From NCBI RefSeq assembly GCF_000341105.1, contig NZ_ANBB01000052.1, positions 22,368-86,367 on the forward strand: a stretch of 64,000 nucleotides of DNA, in the 5' to 3' direction. The notes beneath the pieces were generated by a model. It was given only the letters and a program-made list of their open reading frames with translations, had not been told where the DNA came from and made no database searches. Source of the DNA: Nocardiopsis potens DSM 45234 (GTDB taxonomy: Bacteria > Actinomycetota > Actinomycetes > Streptosporangiales > Streptosporangiaceae). Below are positions 1 to 8,830 of the stretch, one piece after another; within the stretch, counting starts at the first letter, position 1; every line of letters starts with the position of its first letter. The translations under genes were made by a program, and so were the position numbers.

Positions 1-88
1 CCTCTCCGAGGAGGACCAGCGGCACCTGGAGCGGCTGCTGCTGCTCTCCGTCAACGGCGTCGCGGCCGGCCTGCAGAACACCGGCTGA
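1..88 (+). CDS. ppc: Phosphoenolpyruvate carboxylase, C-terminal end (partial)
   Basis: Only the last 28 codons lie in the window (frame from base 2, stop TGA at 86-88). The tail SVNGVAAGLQNTG matches the conserved C-terminus of phosphoenolpyruvate carboxylase, which in E. coli ends IAGIAAGMRNTG. The enzyme carboxylates PEP to oxaloacetate in the cytoplasm to refill the citric acid cycle. A strong hairpin follows at 113-144. The identification rests on a short but very characteristic tail; everything upstream is outside the window. Confidence 0.75.
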   Translation, partial: LSEEDQRHLERLLLLSVNGVAAGLQNTG

Positions 89-112
89 CCCGCCGGGAAG
101 CGCCCGGAGGAC

Positions 113-144
113 GGGGGCCGCACCGCTCCGGCGGTGCGGCCCCC
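113..144. terminator. Bidirectional hairpin terminator between ppc and the Uma2-like gene
   Basis: Perfect 13-bp stem (113-125 with 132-144) and a 6-base loop, lying between the convergent 3' ends of ppc and the Uma2-like gene. There is no clear U-tract, as is usual in GC-rich actinomycetes. Confidence 0.7.
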
Positions 145-154
145 GCCGCCGTCG

Positions 155-766
155 CTACGGAACCGGGAACCGCGAGGTGTCCAGGTCGAACCCGAACGGC
201 TCGGGCAGCGCGACGGACTCGCCGAAGCGGACCTTGTGCACGTCGGCGTAGGCGCCGTTCAGCGGCTCGGAGTACAGCGTGGCGGCGGGCTCGCCCAGGA
301 GCGGGTCCCACCGGTCGATCAGCAGGTAGAGCGGGACCGGTCCATGGGCGTAGCCCCAGAGCCTGGCCTTGCGGTCCCGGTCGGCGGTGCTCGGCGAGAC
401 GACCTCGACCACGATCAGGGCGTCGGCGGCGGAGTGGTCCGCGCCCCGCTCGTCGAGCGGCCCGGGCAGAACCGCCAGATCGGGGATGTAGAGCGAGAGC
501 AGCGGGGGGACGCGCAGGTCGACCGCCTGGTGGACGTCGCAGTCCGCGAGCGCGCCGCCGTCCCGGAGGATCTCCCGGTACAGCTGCTTCTGCACGTCCG
601 CCACGATCCTGTTGTGGCCGTCCTGCGGCGGGGTCACGAGGAAGAGACCGCCTTCGATGATCTCGGCCCGCCAGCCCTCCGCGAGCTCCAGGCCCTGCCA
701 GATGCCCAGTAGGGCCTCCCAGTGGGAGGATCGGCCCGCGCCGGGTTCCACGTCCGCCACGTGCAT
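155..766 (-). CDS. Uma2 family (DUF820) endonuclease-like protein
   Basis: About 203 residues. The pattern GWRAEIIEGGLFLVTPP near the N-terminus, then PDLAVLP and a central LIVEVVSPSTADRDRKARLWGYA, is that of the Uma2/DUF820 family. These proteins have a PD-(D/E)xK-like nuclease fold with the acidic residues in D-L and E-V-x-S-P-S; the lysine after the SPST motif is present. The family is often found in several copies in actinobacteria and its real substrate is unknown. I chose ATG at 766 because a GGAGG sits about 11 bases upstream; a GTG at 778 overlaps that site. It is a single gene convergent with ppc. Confidence 0.75.
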   Translation of the reverse strand: MHVADVEPGAGRSSHWEALLGIWQGLELAEGWRAEIIEGGLFLVTPPQDGHNRIVADVQKQLYREILRDGGALADCDVHQAVDLRVPPLLSLYIPDLAVLPGPLDERGADHSAADALIVVEVVSPSTADRDRKARLWGYAHGPVPLYLLIDRWDPLLGEPAATLYSEPLNGAYADVHKVRFGESVALPEPFGFDLDTSRFPVP

Positions 767-849
767 ACGCCGCGTCACCTCCGAGGACCGAACGTAGCAC
801 CGGGCCGCCCCGGTGTCCTTGGGTTCACGATAAGCGGGCGCCGGAGCGG

Positions 850-862
850 TATACAGGGCGCA
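850..862 (+). promoter_or_regulatory. Candidate -10 element giving a leaderless birA transcript
   Basis: TATACA at 850-855 lies 6 bases before the birA ATG at 862, so transcription would begin at the start codon. No Shine-Dalgarno is visible before this ATG, which fits a leaderless message. No convincing -35 box is seen. Confidence 0.4.
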
Positions 863-1734
863 TGACCGGCGATTCCCTGAACCCCGCGAACCCCGCCTAC
901 CGCGACCTGGACCGGCCGCCGCTCCGCGCCGATGCGCTGCGCCGCGCGCTGGTCCGGCCCGGGGAGGTGTGGACCGGCGTCGAGGTGGTGCCGGAGCTGG
1001 GCTCCACCAACACCGAGCTGGCCGCGCGGGCCCGGGACGGCGCCCCCGCGGGGAGCGTGCTGGTGACCGAGCACCAGACCGCCGGGCGGGGGCGGCGCGG
1101 GCGCACCTTCACCGTGCCGCCGCGGGCCGCGCTGACCTTCTCGGTGCTGCTCCGGCCCGAGTCGCCGGCGTCCCGGTTCGGCTGGCTGCCGCTGATGATG
1201 GGCGTCGCCGCGGTGCGCGCCGCGTCCTCCGTCGCCCAGGTGGAGCCGGCGCTGAAGTGGCCCAACGACGTGCTGGCCCCGGAGGAGGACCGGGACGCCC
1301 CGCCGCGCAAGCTCGCCGGGATCCTCTCCGAGGCGGCGTTCTCCGAGGCCGGGCCGGGGGTGGTGATCGGCATGGGGCTCAACGTGTCGCAGCGCCGGGA
1401 GGAGCTCCCGGTGGAGTCCGCCACCTCGCTGGTGCTGGAGGGCGACCCGCACGGCGACCGGGACCCGCTGCTCCGCGCGGTGCTGCGCGCCTTCGCCGGC
1501 CTCTACCGCGCCTGGGAGGAGGCCGGCGGGGACGCCGAGGCGAGCGGGCTGGCCGAGGAGTACCGCCGGCACTGCGACACCATCGGCCGCCGGGTCCGGG
1601 TGAACCTCCCCGGCGACCGGCTGCTGGAGGGCGAGGCGGTCGGCGTCGACGCCGAGGGCAGGCTCCAGGTCGCCGGCCCCCGCGGCACCGAGTCCCTCAG
1701 CGCCGGCGACGTCGTCCACGTCCGCCGGAGCTGA
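862..1734 (+). CDS. birA: Biotin--[acetyl-CoA-carboxylase] ligase
   Basis: 290 residues, usual for the short BirA/BPL class with no N-terminal DNA-binding domain. The biotinyl-AMP loop EHQTAGRGRRGRTF is at about residues 69-82, KWPNDV at about 130, and KLAGIL follows; the C-terminal BPL domain ends the protein. The enzyme activates biotin with ATP and transfers it to the carrier lysine of acyl-CoA carboxylases, so it serves fatty-acid and methylmalonyl-CoA supply. In actinobacteria birA often lies near the cyclase and purK/purE genes, as here. Followed by a long palindrome (1752-1801) shared with the convergent zeta-like gene. Confidence 0.92.
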   Translation: MTGDSLNPANPAYRDLDRPPLRADALRRALVRPGEVWTGVEVVPELGSTNTELAARARDGAPAGSVLVTEHQTAGRGRRGRTFTVPPRAALTFSVLLRPESPASRFGWLPLMMGVAAVRAASSVAQVEPALKWPNDVLAPEEDRDAPPRKLAGILSEAAFSEAGPGVVIGMGLNVSQRREELPVESATSLVLEGDPHGDRDPLLRAVLRAFAGLYRAWEEAGGDAEASGLAEEYRRHCDTIGRRVRVNLPGDRLLEGEAVGVDAEGRLQVAGPRGTESLSAGDVVHVRRS

Positions 1735-1751
1735 CCCCGCAGGCACCAGAG

Positions 1752-1801
1752 CGACGATCTTGACGGCTATCAACACGCGTTGATAGCCGTCAAGATCATC
1801 G
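1752..1801. terminator. Palindromic intergenic element, copy A (birA / zeta-like)
   Basis: 19-bp perfect arms (1756-1774 and 1779-1797) around a 4-base loop. The arms start GATCTTGACGG and end CCGTCAAGATC, with flanking CGA..TCG extending the symmetry by 4 bp with one mismatch. It lies between two convergent genes, so it probably ends both transcripts. The outer sequence GATCTTGACG is shared with copies at 27545 and 39011. Confidence 0.7.
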
Positions 1802-1835
1802 AGGGAGGGGCGGTGCGCGCGGTCGTCCGGGCGGG

Positions 1836-2855
1836 TCAGTGCCGGGCGCGGGCCGCCTCCAGGGCGGTGCGGGCGAAGGGCTCCTTCTCCCACTCGCCGT
1901 CGGGGCCGAGGCGGGCCGCGTACAGCAGGGCGCCGTCCCGGGAGACCACGTAGAGGGCGTCGGCCAGCCGGTGGGTCTCCAGGAACTCCGCGGTGTTGGG
2001 CACCCCGGCGTAGGCGCGCTCGTGGTGCTCCGGCGGCATCCAGCGGCCGAAGCCCTGCTCGCGGCGGGAGCGCCGGTACCGCTCCTCGATCGCGGCGGCG
2101 CTCTCGCCGAAGTCCGCGGCGACGAAGGCGACCCCCACCCGGTAGCCGGCCTCGCGGAACCCCTCGGTCCAGGCGGCCGCCCAGTCCGCGCGGCCCAGCG
2201 GGTGGCTGCACAGCACGTCGGAGCGGCCCTCCCGGACGTGCTCCAGCGCCATCGGGTGCAGCCCGCGGACCTGGGCCGGCAGCGCCGCGGAGGCGGCCCG
2301 GTCGTCCGCGGTCATCGCCGCCTCGTAGTCGGGGGAGAGCCGCATCAGGTCGTCCCCGTCGTAGCTCACCGTGCCCGGCGCCAGCGCCGGCAGCAGCGCC
2401 CGCTGCAGGGTGCTCTTGCCCGACCCCGGCTGGCCGCCGAAGATGAGCGCCTCGGGCTCCTCTCTGGGGGCGCCGGAGAGCCGGTCGCGCAGCGCCCGGT
2501 CGAAGGCGGCGCGGAGCTCCCCGGCGCCGAGCGGCTTCGGTGCGGCCGGCGCCGGGCCGAACCGGTGCCGGCCGCGCAGCGCGCGGAGCGCCTCCGGGTA
2601 CTCCGCGGCCACCGCGCCCAGTTCGGCGCCGTCCAGGAAGGGCAGCCGCGCCTCCAGGTCGAGCAGGCGCCGCGCCTCCTTGTCCAGCGCGCCGCGCTCG
2701 GCCTCGGCGGCGCGGGGCAGCAGCGCGGAGTGCACCCCGATCGCCGCGCTCAGCAGGTTGTAGGCGGTCTCGCGGGCGTCCCGGTCGGCGGCCGGCCGGG
2801 CCGGCACGCCGCCCAGCGCCGCGAACCGGTCCAGTAGAGAGAGGGGCAGGTCCAT
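1836..2855 (-). CDS. Zeta-toxin-like kinase
   Basis: 339 residues from ATG 2855. A helical N-terminal region of about 130 residues precedes a P-loop GGQPGSGKST at 140-149, followed by SYDGDDLMRLSPDY, the family's substrate-binding acidic stretch, and a YRRSRREQGFGRW lid-like arginine segment. Zeta toxins are ATP-dependent kinases that phosphorylate UDP-N-acetylglucosamine and block wall synthesis; chromosomal relatives act on other small molecules. No epsilon-like antitoxin gene is adjacent. A GTG at 2891 would add 12 residues; neither start has a strong ribosome site. The zeta-type fold is well supported, the toxin role is not. Confidence 0.7.
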   Translation of the reverse strand: MDLPLSLLDRFAALGGVPARPAADRDARETAYNLLSAAIGVHSALLPRAAEAERGALDKEARRLLDLEARLPFLDGAELGAVAAEYPEALRALRGRHRFGPAPAAPKPLGAGELRAAFDRALRDRLSGAPREEPEALIFGGQPGSGKSTLQRALLPALAPGTVSYDGDDLMRLSPDYEAAMTADDRAASAALPAQVRGLHPMALEHVREGRSDVLCSHPLGRADWAAAWTEGFREAGYRVGVAFVAADFGESAAAIEERYRRSRREQGFGRWMPPEHHERAYAGVPNTAEFLETHRLADALYVVSRDGALLYAARLGPDGEWEKEPFARTALEAARARH

Positions 2856-2930
2856 GCCACCGTGGGTTCCCGGGCCGGCCGCGGGCCACACCCGGCGCCC
2901 GCGGCCGGGAGCGGCCGGTCGGCCGATTTC

Positions 2931-2960
2931 TTGACGCAGAGTGTTCTCACCCGCTAAACC
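2931..2960 (+). promoter_or_regulatory. Sigma70-type promoter for the adenylyl cyclase gene
   Basis: TTGACG (2931-2936), 18-base spacer, TAAACC (2955-2960), about 80 bases ahead of the cyclase start at 3050. It lies in the divergent region with the zeta-like gene. Confidence 0.5.
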
Positions 2961-3049
2961 GGCAGTGATGAAGGTGTGATCGCGTCAATCCCGGGCCGTT
3001 ACCCGGGAACCGGTCGATCACCGGCTCCCACCGAACGACGAGAGAACGT

Positions 3050-4066
3050 ATGACCGCGCGTCCCGACCCAGAGCAGATCGAAGCCGCCCTTTTGGGAGGG
3101 GAGGCGCGCTATACCCGTGCCGAGGCCGTGAGCAGGTCGGGGGCCTCCCCCGAGTTCGCCGACCGGGTCTGGCGGGCCCTGGGGTTCCCCACCCGGGACG
3201 ACGACGTCCCCGCGTTCGCGGAGAGCGACGTGCAGGCGCTGGGCACCGCCGCCCGGCTGCTCCGCGAGGGCGTCGTCGACGAGGACGCCGCGATCCGGCT
3301 GGCCCGCGCCATGGGGCAGACCATGGCCCGGCTCGCCGAGTGGCAGATCAGCATCATCTCCACGCTGGCCTTCTCGCCCGAGGTGGAGGGGGCGGCCGAC
3401 GGCGGCCCGCTGGGGCCGCTGGTCGGGCTCACCAAGGACATGCTGCCCGACGTGGAGCGGCTGCTGGTGCACATCTGGCGCCGCCAGCTCGCCGCGGCCT
3501 CCGCGCGCCGGCTGGCCTTCATGGAGAGCAGCGAGGACGCCGCCCCCACCTACTTCCCGCTCGCCGCCGGCTTCGCCGACCTGGTCTCCTTCACCACGCT
3601 CAGCCGGGAGCTGGACGAGGTGGAGCTGGCCGAGGTGGTCGAGGGGTTCGAGTCCACCGCCACCGACATCGTCTCCTCCGGCGGGGGCCGGGTCATCAAG
3701 ACCCTGGGCGACGAGATCTTCTTCGTCGCCAACACCCCCCGCCAGGCCGCGGAGATCGCGCTCCGCCTGGCCGACGGGGTGAAGACGCACATAGAGGTCC
3801 CGGACGTGCGGGTCGGCGTCGCCTACGGGCCGATCCTCGCGCTGCTCGGCGACGTCTTCGGCACCACCGTCAACCGGGCCAGCCGGCTCACCTCGTTCGC
3901 CCGCCCCGGCACCGTGCTGATCGACGACGCCATGGCCGAGCACCTCCAGGACGAGGAGGCGCTGCAGGTCGTCGCGGTGCGCCCGCGGCACGCGCACGGG
4001 CTGGGCCAGCTCCAGCCGCACGCGCTGCGCCGCTCCTTCGAGCGGCTCGCCCCCACGGCGGGCTGA
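3050..4066 (+). CDS. Class III adenylate cyclase with N-terminal regulatory domain
   Basis: 338 residues. Residues 1-160 are a helical regulatory region resembling the autoinhibitory, pH-sensing half of mycobacterial Rv1264; the catalytic domain follows. All key residues are visible: metal-binding Asp177 (FADLVSFT) and Asp221 (LGDEIFF), adenine-selecting Lys217 and Asp268, and transition-state Asn275 and Arg279 (VNRASRL). It should therefore be an active adenylyl cyclase making cAMP, working as a homodimer. Soluble; no membrane segment. A family member commonly sits near birA and purK in actinomycetes, so this is conserved context rather than transfer. Confidence 0.88.
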   Translation: MTARPDPEQIEAALLGGEARYTRAEAVSRSGASPEFADRVWRALGFPTRDDDVPAFAESDVQALGTAARLLREGVVDEDAAIRLARAMGQTMARLAEWQISIISTLAFSPEVEGAADGGPLGPLVGLTKDMLPDVERLLVHIWRRQLAAASARRLAFMESSEDAAPTYFPLAAGFADLVSFTTLSRELDEVELAEVVEGFESTATDIVSSGGGRVIKTLGDEIFFVANTPRQAAEIALRLADGVKTHIEVPDVRVGVAYGPILALLGDVFGTTVNRASRLTSFARPGTVLIDDAMAEHLQDEEALQVVAVRPRHAHGLGQLQPHALRRSFERLAPTAG

Positions 4067-4143
4067 GAAACCGGTCCGGTACGCGGCCGCCCGCACGGGG
4101 CATGTCCTCTGGGGAAGGCCAAGGGCGACCGGGAGGAGTGCCG

Positions 4144-5250
4144 GTGACCGATACTCGGCAGCGGGGCGAGCAGACCGTCGAGGCCGTGGTGGCCATGGAG
4201 AAGGGGGCGCCGGTCTCGGTGCAGGCCGTCGTGGTCCCCGACCCGGGGCCGGGCGAGGCCCTGGTCGCGGTGGAGGCGTGCGGGGTCTGCCACACCGACC
4301 TGCACTACCGGGAGGGCGCCATCGGCGACGACTTCCCCTACCTGCTCGGCCACGAGGCGGCCGGCCGGGTGGAGGCGGTCGGCGAGGGCGTCACCGGGCT
4401 GGAGCCCGGCGATTTCGTGGTGCTGAACTGGCGCGCGGTCTGCGGGGTGTGCCGGGCCTGCGCCCGCGGCCGCCCGCAGTACTGCTTCGACACCGCCAAC
4501 GCGGCGCAGCCGATGCGGTTGGCCGACGGCACCGAGCTCTCCCCGGCGCTGGGCATCGGCGCGTTCGCGGAGAAGACGCTGGTGGCCGCGGGGCAGTGCA
4601 CCAAGGTCGACCCGGCCGCCGACCCGGCCGCGGCCGGCCTGCTCGGCTGCGGGGTGATGGCGGGCCTGGGCGCCGCGCTGAACACCGGCGGGGTGGGCCG
4701 GGGCGACTCGGTGGCGGTGATCGGCTGCGGCGGGGTGGGCGACGCCGCGGTGGCCGGCGCGCGGCTCGCCGGCGCCGCGCGGATCATCGCGGTCGACGTG
4801 GACCCGCGCAAGCTGGAGTGGGCGCGCGGGTTCGGCGCGACGCACACCGTCAACGCCCGAGAGCGCTCCCCGATCGAGGCGGTGCGCGAGCTGACCGGCG
4901 GCAACGGGGCCGACGTGGTGATCGACGCGGTGGGCCGCCCGGAGACCTTCCGGCAGGCGTTCTACGCCCGCGACCTGGCCGGCACCGTCGTCCTGGTCGG
5001 GGTGCCCGAGCCGGAGTTCCAGGCCGAGCTGCCGCTGCTGGACGTGTTCTCCCGGGGCGGGGCGGTGAAGTCCTCCTGGTACGGCGACTGCCTGCCGTCC
5101 CGGGACTTCCCCATGCTGATCGACCTGTACCTGCAGGGCCGGCTCGACCTGGACGCGTTCGTCACCGAGCGGATCGGCCCCGGCGATGTGGAGGAGGCCT
5201 TCGCCCGGATGCGGCGGGGGACCGTACTGCGATCGGTGGTGGTCCGCTAG
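4144..5250 (+). CDS. mscR: S-(hydroxymethyl)mycothiol dehydrogenase (zinc alcohol dehydrogenase)
   Basis: 368 residues of the zinc-dependent medium-chain dehydrogenase family. The catalytic zinc site is CGVCHTD with GHEAAG, the structural zinc cluster is [15 protein letters not shown], and the NAD fold is [13 protein letters not shown]. High similarity in these stretches to actinobacterial mycothiol-dependent formaldehyde dehydrogenases (AdhE2/MscR) supports oxidation of S-hydroxymethylmycothiol, and reduction of S-nitrosomycothiol. GTG at 4144 is preceded by GGGAGGAG at 4130-4137. The next gene starts 2 bases after the stop, so the two form an operon. Confidence 0.88.
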   Translation: MTDTRQRGEQTVEAVVAMEKGAPVSVQAVVVPDPGPGEALVAVEACGVCHTDLHYREGAIGDDFPYLLGHEAAGRVEAVGEGVTGLEPGDFVVLNWRAVCGVCRACARGRPQYCFDTANAAQPMRLADGTELSPALGIGAFAEKTLVAAGQCTKVDPAADPAAAGLLGCGVMAGLGAALNTGGVGRGDSVAVIGCGGVGDAAVAGARLAGAARIIAVDVDPRKLEWARGFGATHTVNARERSPIEAVRELTGGNGADVVIDAVGRPETFRQAFYARDLAGTVVLVGVPEPEFQAELPLLDVFSRGGAVKSSWYGDCLPSRDFPMLIDLYLQGRLDLDAFVTERIGPGDVEEAFARMRRGTVLRSVVVR

Positions 5251-5252
5251 CC

Positions 5253-5894
5253 ATGCCCGAAGCACCCGCGCAGCCCGTGCACCGCCTGGTCACCTCCGGG
5301 GTGTTCGCCCTGGACGGCGGCGAGTGGCCGGTGGAGAACAACGTGTGGATCGTCGGCGACGACCGGTCGGCGGTGGTCATCGACGCCGCGCACGACCACG
5401 AGCGGATCGCCCGCGCGCTGGGCGACCGCGAACTGATGGCGGTGGTGTGCACGCACGCGCACAACGACCACGTCAACGCCGCGGTGGAGCTGGCCGACCT
5501 GTGCGACGCCCCGATCCTGCTGCACCCGGACGACGGCGAGCTGTGGCACCGGGTCCACCCCGACCGGGAGCCGGACGCCCCGCTGCTCCAGGGCGAGGTG
5601 CTGCAGGCCGGCGGGGTGGACCTGGAGGTGCTGCACACCCCCGGGCACACCCCCGGCGGCGTCTGCCTGTACGCCCCCTCGCTGGGCGCGGTCTTCACCG
5701 GCGACACCCTGTTCCAGGGCGGGCCGGGGGCGACCGGGCGGTCCTTCTCCGACTTCCCGACCATCATCGGCTCGATCCGGGACCGGCTGCTGGTGCTGCC
5801 GCCGGAGACCGCGGTGCACACCGGGCACGGACCCTCCACCACGATCGGCGAGGAGGCGCCGCACCTGCAGGAGTGGATCGACCGGGGGCACTGA
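5253..5894 (+). CDS. Metallo-beta-lactamase-fold hydrolase paired with mscR
   Basis: 213 residues. The metal motif THAHNDH at about 67-73 is followed by HTPGHTPGG, FTGDTLF and a C-terminal GHG, so all usual zinc ligands of glyoxalase II-like hydrolases are present. It starts 2 bases after the mscR stop and must be co-translated. By family and position it probably hydrolyses the S-formylmycothiol made by the dehydrogenase, releasing formate and mycothiol. That substrate is inferred from operon context, not from sequence alone. Confidence 0.82.
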   Translation: MPEAPAQPVHRLVTSGVFALDGGEWPVENNVWIVGDDRSAVVIDAAHDHERIARALGDRELMAVVCTHAHNDHVNAAVELADLCDAPILLHPDDGELWHRVHPDREPDAPLLQGEVLQAGGVDLEVLHTPGHTPGGVCLYAPSLGAVFTGDTLFQGGPGATGRSFSDFPTIIGSIRDRLLVLPPETAVHTGHGPSTTIGEEAPHLQEWIDRGH

Positions 5895-5927
5895 ACCCGG
5901 GCCGGGGCGGCGGGTCCGGACCGGGGG

Positions 5928-7214
5928 TCAGACCGGGCCGGTGTCCTTGCCCAGGCCCTCGCCGCCGGTGGGCAGGAACACCGCGAACACGGTCGGCTTG
6001 GGCTGGACCAGCTCCACCCGGGCGCCCTCGGACTCGGCGATGTGCCGGGCCAGGGCCAGTCCCAGGCCGGTGCCCTCGCCGCCGCTGACCTCCCGGTCGA
6101 AGATCCGCCCGACCAGGTGCTCGGGGACCCCCTCGCCCTCGTCGCCGACCTCGATGCGCACCGAGTGGCCGCCGTCGATCACGTTGACCGTGACGGTGCC
6201 CGCCCCGTGCGCGGACGCGTTCTCCACCAGCACCGCCATGATCTGGGTGAGGTCCATCGGGACGGTCATCGCGCTGAGGCCCTTGGCGCCGATCAGCCGC
6301 AGCTTGCGCCCGTTCTGCTCGAACACCGGGGACCACTCGCCGACGAACCGCTCCAGCACCCGGTCGATGCTCACCTGCTCCACCTCGGGGTTCTGGCTCT
6401 TGCGCGCCCGGCCCAGCAGGTTCTCCACGGTCTGGGTGAGCCGCTCGGCCTGCTGCAGCGCGGCCTCGCCCTCCTCCCGCACCACCCGGGGGTCGTCCGC
6501 CTCGGCGATGATCTCCTCCAGCCGCATGGTCAGCGCGGTCAGCGGGGTGCGCAGCTGGTGCGAGGCGTCGGTGGCGAAGTGCCGCTCGGTGGCGATCAGC
6601 CCGGCGATCCGCTCGGCGCTGCGGTCCAGCACCTCGGCGACCCGGTCGGCCTCGGGGATGCCGTACCGGTGCCCCCACGGGGTGGCGACCCCCGACCCGA
6701 GCCGCTCGGCGGTGGCCGCCAGGTCGACCAGCGGCAGGGTGAGCCGGCGGGCCTGCAGCATCGCCAGCCCCACCGCGACGCCGATGGCCAGCAGGGACAG
6801 CGAGGCGATGCCCAGCCAGGCGTTGAAGACGCTCTCCTGGACGTGGCCCGAGCCCTGCCAGACCCGCACGTCGATGCCGCCCGGGGAGGTGGTGTGGGCG
6901 TCCAGGGTGGGCCGCGGATCGTCGGAGTCGGGATCGTAGTCCCAGCCGCCGGCCCGGACCGGCTGGGCGTCGCCGCGCGGCTGCAGCTCGATCAGGCGCT
7001 CGGGGTAGACCTGGGCGAAGTGCTCCCGGTCGATACCGCCCTCGTTCTCCACCTGGGCGTCGGCGTCGGCCGCGATGACCTCGGCCTCCTGCTGCAGGGT
7101 CCGCTCGGCGTCCTCATAGGCCGAGCGGTACACCAGCGCACCCAGCGGAAGGCCGAGCAGCAGCACGGCGATGACCGTCACGACGAGCGTGGAGAACAGC
7201 ATCCGCCTGCGCAT
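5928..7214 (-). CDS. Two-component sensor histidine kinase
   Basis: 428 residues. Transmembrane segments at about 7-28 and 132-152 bracket a roughly 100-residue extracytoplasmic sensor rich in Asp, Glu and Arg; a HAMP-like linker follows. The HisKA box ATDASHQLRTPLTAL places the phospho-acceptor at His219. The ATPase part shows the N box (VENASAHG), G1 (GDEGEGVP) and G2 (GTGLGLALA). It lies downstream of the response regulator at 7274-7942, about 60 bases apart, so the two form one system. The signal is not evident from sequence. Confidence 0.88.
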   Translation of the reverse strand: MRRRMLFSTLVVTVIAVLLLGLPLGALVYRSAYEDAERTLQQEAEVIAADADAQVENEGGIDREHFAQVYPERLIELQPRGDAQPVRAGGWDYDPDSDDPRPTLDAHTTSPGGIDVRVWQGSGHVQESVFNAWLGIASLSLLAIGVAVGLAMLQARRLTLPLVDLAATAERLGSGVATPWGHRYGIPEADRVAEVLDRSAERIAGLIATERHFATDASHQLRTPLTALTMRLEEIIAEADDPRVVREEGEAALQQAERLTQTVENLLGRARKSQNPEVEQVSIDRVLERFVGEWSPVFEQNGRKLRLIGAKGLSAMTVPMDLTQIMAVLVENASAHGAGTVTVNVIDGGHSVRIEVGDEGEGVPEHLVGRIFDREVSGGEGTGLGLALARHIAESEGARVELVQPKPTVFAVFLPTGGEGLGKDTGPV

Positions 7215-7273
7215 TACACCCCTTCTCCTCGCGCCCCGGCGCCGCGTGTTCCGGGGTCACGGCGCAGGCAGGT

Positions 7274-7942
7274 TCAATCCCGTTCGAACCGGAAGCCGAC
7301 CCCTCGCACGGTCGTGATGTAGGAGGGCTGGTTCGCGTCGTCACCCAGCTTCCGGCGGAGCCAGGAGATGTGCATGTCCAAGGTCTTGGTCGAACCCCAC
7401 CAGTTGGTGTCCCAGACCTCCCGCATGATCTGCTCGCGGGTGACCACCTTCCCGGCGTCCCGCACCAGCACCCGGAGCAGGTCGAACTCCTTCGTGGTCA
7501 GCTGCAGTTCGCGGTCGCCCAGCCAGGCGCGGCGCGAGTCGTTGTCGATCCGCACGCCGTGCACGACCGGCACCTCGCCGCCGCCGCGGCGCAGCAGCGC
7601 CCGCACCCGGGCCAGGAGCTCGGCCAGCCGGAAGGGCTTGGTCACGTAGTCGTCGGCCCCGGCGTCGAGGCCGACGACCGTGTCCACCTCGTCGGCTCGG
7701 GCGGTGAGGATGAGGATCGGCGTCACGTGCCCTTCGGCCCGCAGCCGCCGCGCCACTTCCAGCCCGTCCATTTCCGGTAGGCCGAGATCGAGCACCATGA
7801 GGTCGATATCTCCTGCACGGGCCCGATCGATGGTGTCGGTGCCATTGACGGTCACGTCCACGGTATAGCCTTCGCGGCGCAGTGCGCGGGCGAGCGGCTC
7901 GTAGATCGAGGCGTCGTCTTCGGCCAGCAAAACGCAGGTCAT
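7274..7942 (-). CDS. OmpR-family response regulator
   Basis: 222 residues from ATG 7942. The receiver domain has acidic residues AEDD near the N-terminus, phospho-acceptor Asp52 (VLDLGLPEMDG) and the conserved Lys in VTKPF near 102. The C-terminal winged helix (TTKEFDLLRVLV, then IMREVWDTNWWGSTKTLDMHISWLRRKLGDD) is of OmpR/PhoB type. It is first in an operon with the sensor kinase. The start at 7942 fits a promoter whose -10 (CATAAT) lies about 37 bases upstream; a GTG at 7963 is possible. Confidence 0.88.
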   Translation of the reverse strand: MTCVLLAEDDASIYEPLARALRREGYTVDVTVNGTDTIDRARAGDIDLMVLDLGLPEMDGLEVARRLRAEGHVTPILILTARADEVDTVVGLDAGADDYVTKPFRLAELLARVRALLRRGGGEVPVVHGVRIDNDSRRAWLGDRELQLTTKEFDLLRVLVRDAGKVVTREQIMREVWDTNWWGSTKTLDMHISWLRRKLGDDANQPSYITTVRGVGFRFERD

Positions 7943-7978
7943 GATGGAGATCGTAAGTCCCACCGGGGGGTTTTCCCT

Positions 7979-7984
7979 ATTATG
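7979..7984 (-). promoter_or_regulatory. Candidate -10 box of the two-component operon
   Basis: On the minus strand this reads CATAAT within GCGCATAATAGGG, in an otherwise GC-rich leader. Transcription would start near 7972, giving a leader of about 30 bases to ATG 7942. No clear -35 is seen. Confidence 0.45.
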
Positions 7985-8119
7985 CGCGCCGTGCTGAGGC
8001 GGGTCGGCCGGAATTCACGGCGGCATGGAAGGGACATTAGTAGGACCGCGGGCCCGGAAGCCCGCATTTTTGCGATTCCTTGTCCGCAGGTTGGGAGAAA
8101 ACGTGCCCCGGGGAGAGGT

Positions 8120-8575
8120 TCAGGCCGCCCGGCTCTCGTCCCGGTCGACCGGAGGGAACACCCAGGTCCGGTAGGACCAGAACCGGAACAGCGTGCCCAG
8201 GCCGACGCCGACCACGTTCCCGGAGATGTTCCGGGCCAGCGCGCCGTCCAGCCCGAGCACGTACAGGGTGAATCCGAGGCAGGCCACCTGGAGGCCCATC
8301 CCCACCCCGTTCATCACCAGGAACAGCAGCGTCTCCCGCCCGTAGCCGGTGCGGGCCCGGTCGCCGAAGGTCCAGAACCGGTTGCCGACGAACGCCACCG
8401 CGATGGCGCACAGCGTGCCGATCGCCTGCCCGGTCAGCGCGGTGGTGCCGACCGCCCACAGCAGGTTGGTGACGCCCAGCTGGACCACGTAGGCCACGGC
8501 GCCGACGGACCCGAACTTGCCCAGCTCGGCGGCGAGCCGGGCGATCCGGGGGTGGCGGGCGAGGAACTGGCGCAC
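8120..8575 (-). CDS. GtrA family membrane protein
   Basis: 151 residues with four predicted hydrophobic segments. ELGKFGSVGAVAYVVQLGVTNLLW near the N-terminus and the later FVGNRFWTFGDRARTG are GtrA hallmarks. GtrA proteins are thought to flip or assist polyprenyl-linked sugars across the membrane for surface glycosylation. Start GTG at 8575 is preceded by GGAGG at a spacing of 8; a TTG at 8590 overlaps that ribosome site. It lies between the two-component operon and the divergent purK, an arrangement common in actinomycetes. Confidence 0.82.
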   Translation of the reverse strand: MRQFLARHPRIARLAAELGKFGSVGAVAYVVQLGVTNLLWAVGTTALTGQAIGTLCAIAVAFVGNRFWTFGDRARTGYGRETLLFLVMNGVGMGLQVACLGFTLYVLGLDGALARNISGNVVGVGLGTLFRFWSYRTWVFPPVDRDESRAA

Positions 8576-8830
8576 GGCCGCGGCCTCCAATGGTCGGGCG
8601 GGATCGGTGCACGCCCGACTCTAGCCCGCGCCCCCGGAGCGCCGCTCCGCCCGGGGTTCCGGGAGGGCCGGGGCGGTGCTCCAGGGGCCGGTGCGGGGCC
8701 GGTCGGGGAAGCGCCGACAACGTTCTTCGCGCCGGTCATTAGACTTCGGACGGTGCCTCCGGGACGCGCTGCCCGGTCAGGTCGCCGGTGAGCAGAGCAG
8801 CCGACAGCAGAGTCGAGGCGTTGAAGCACA

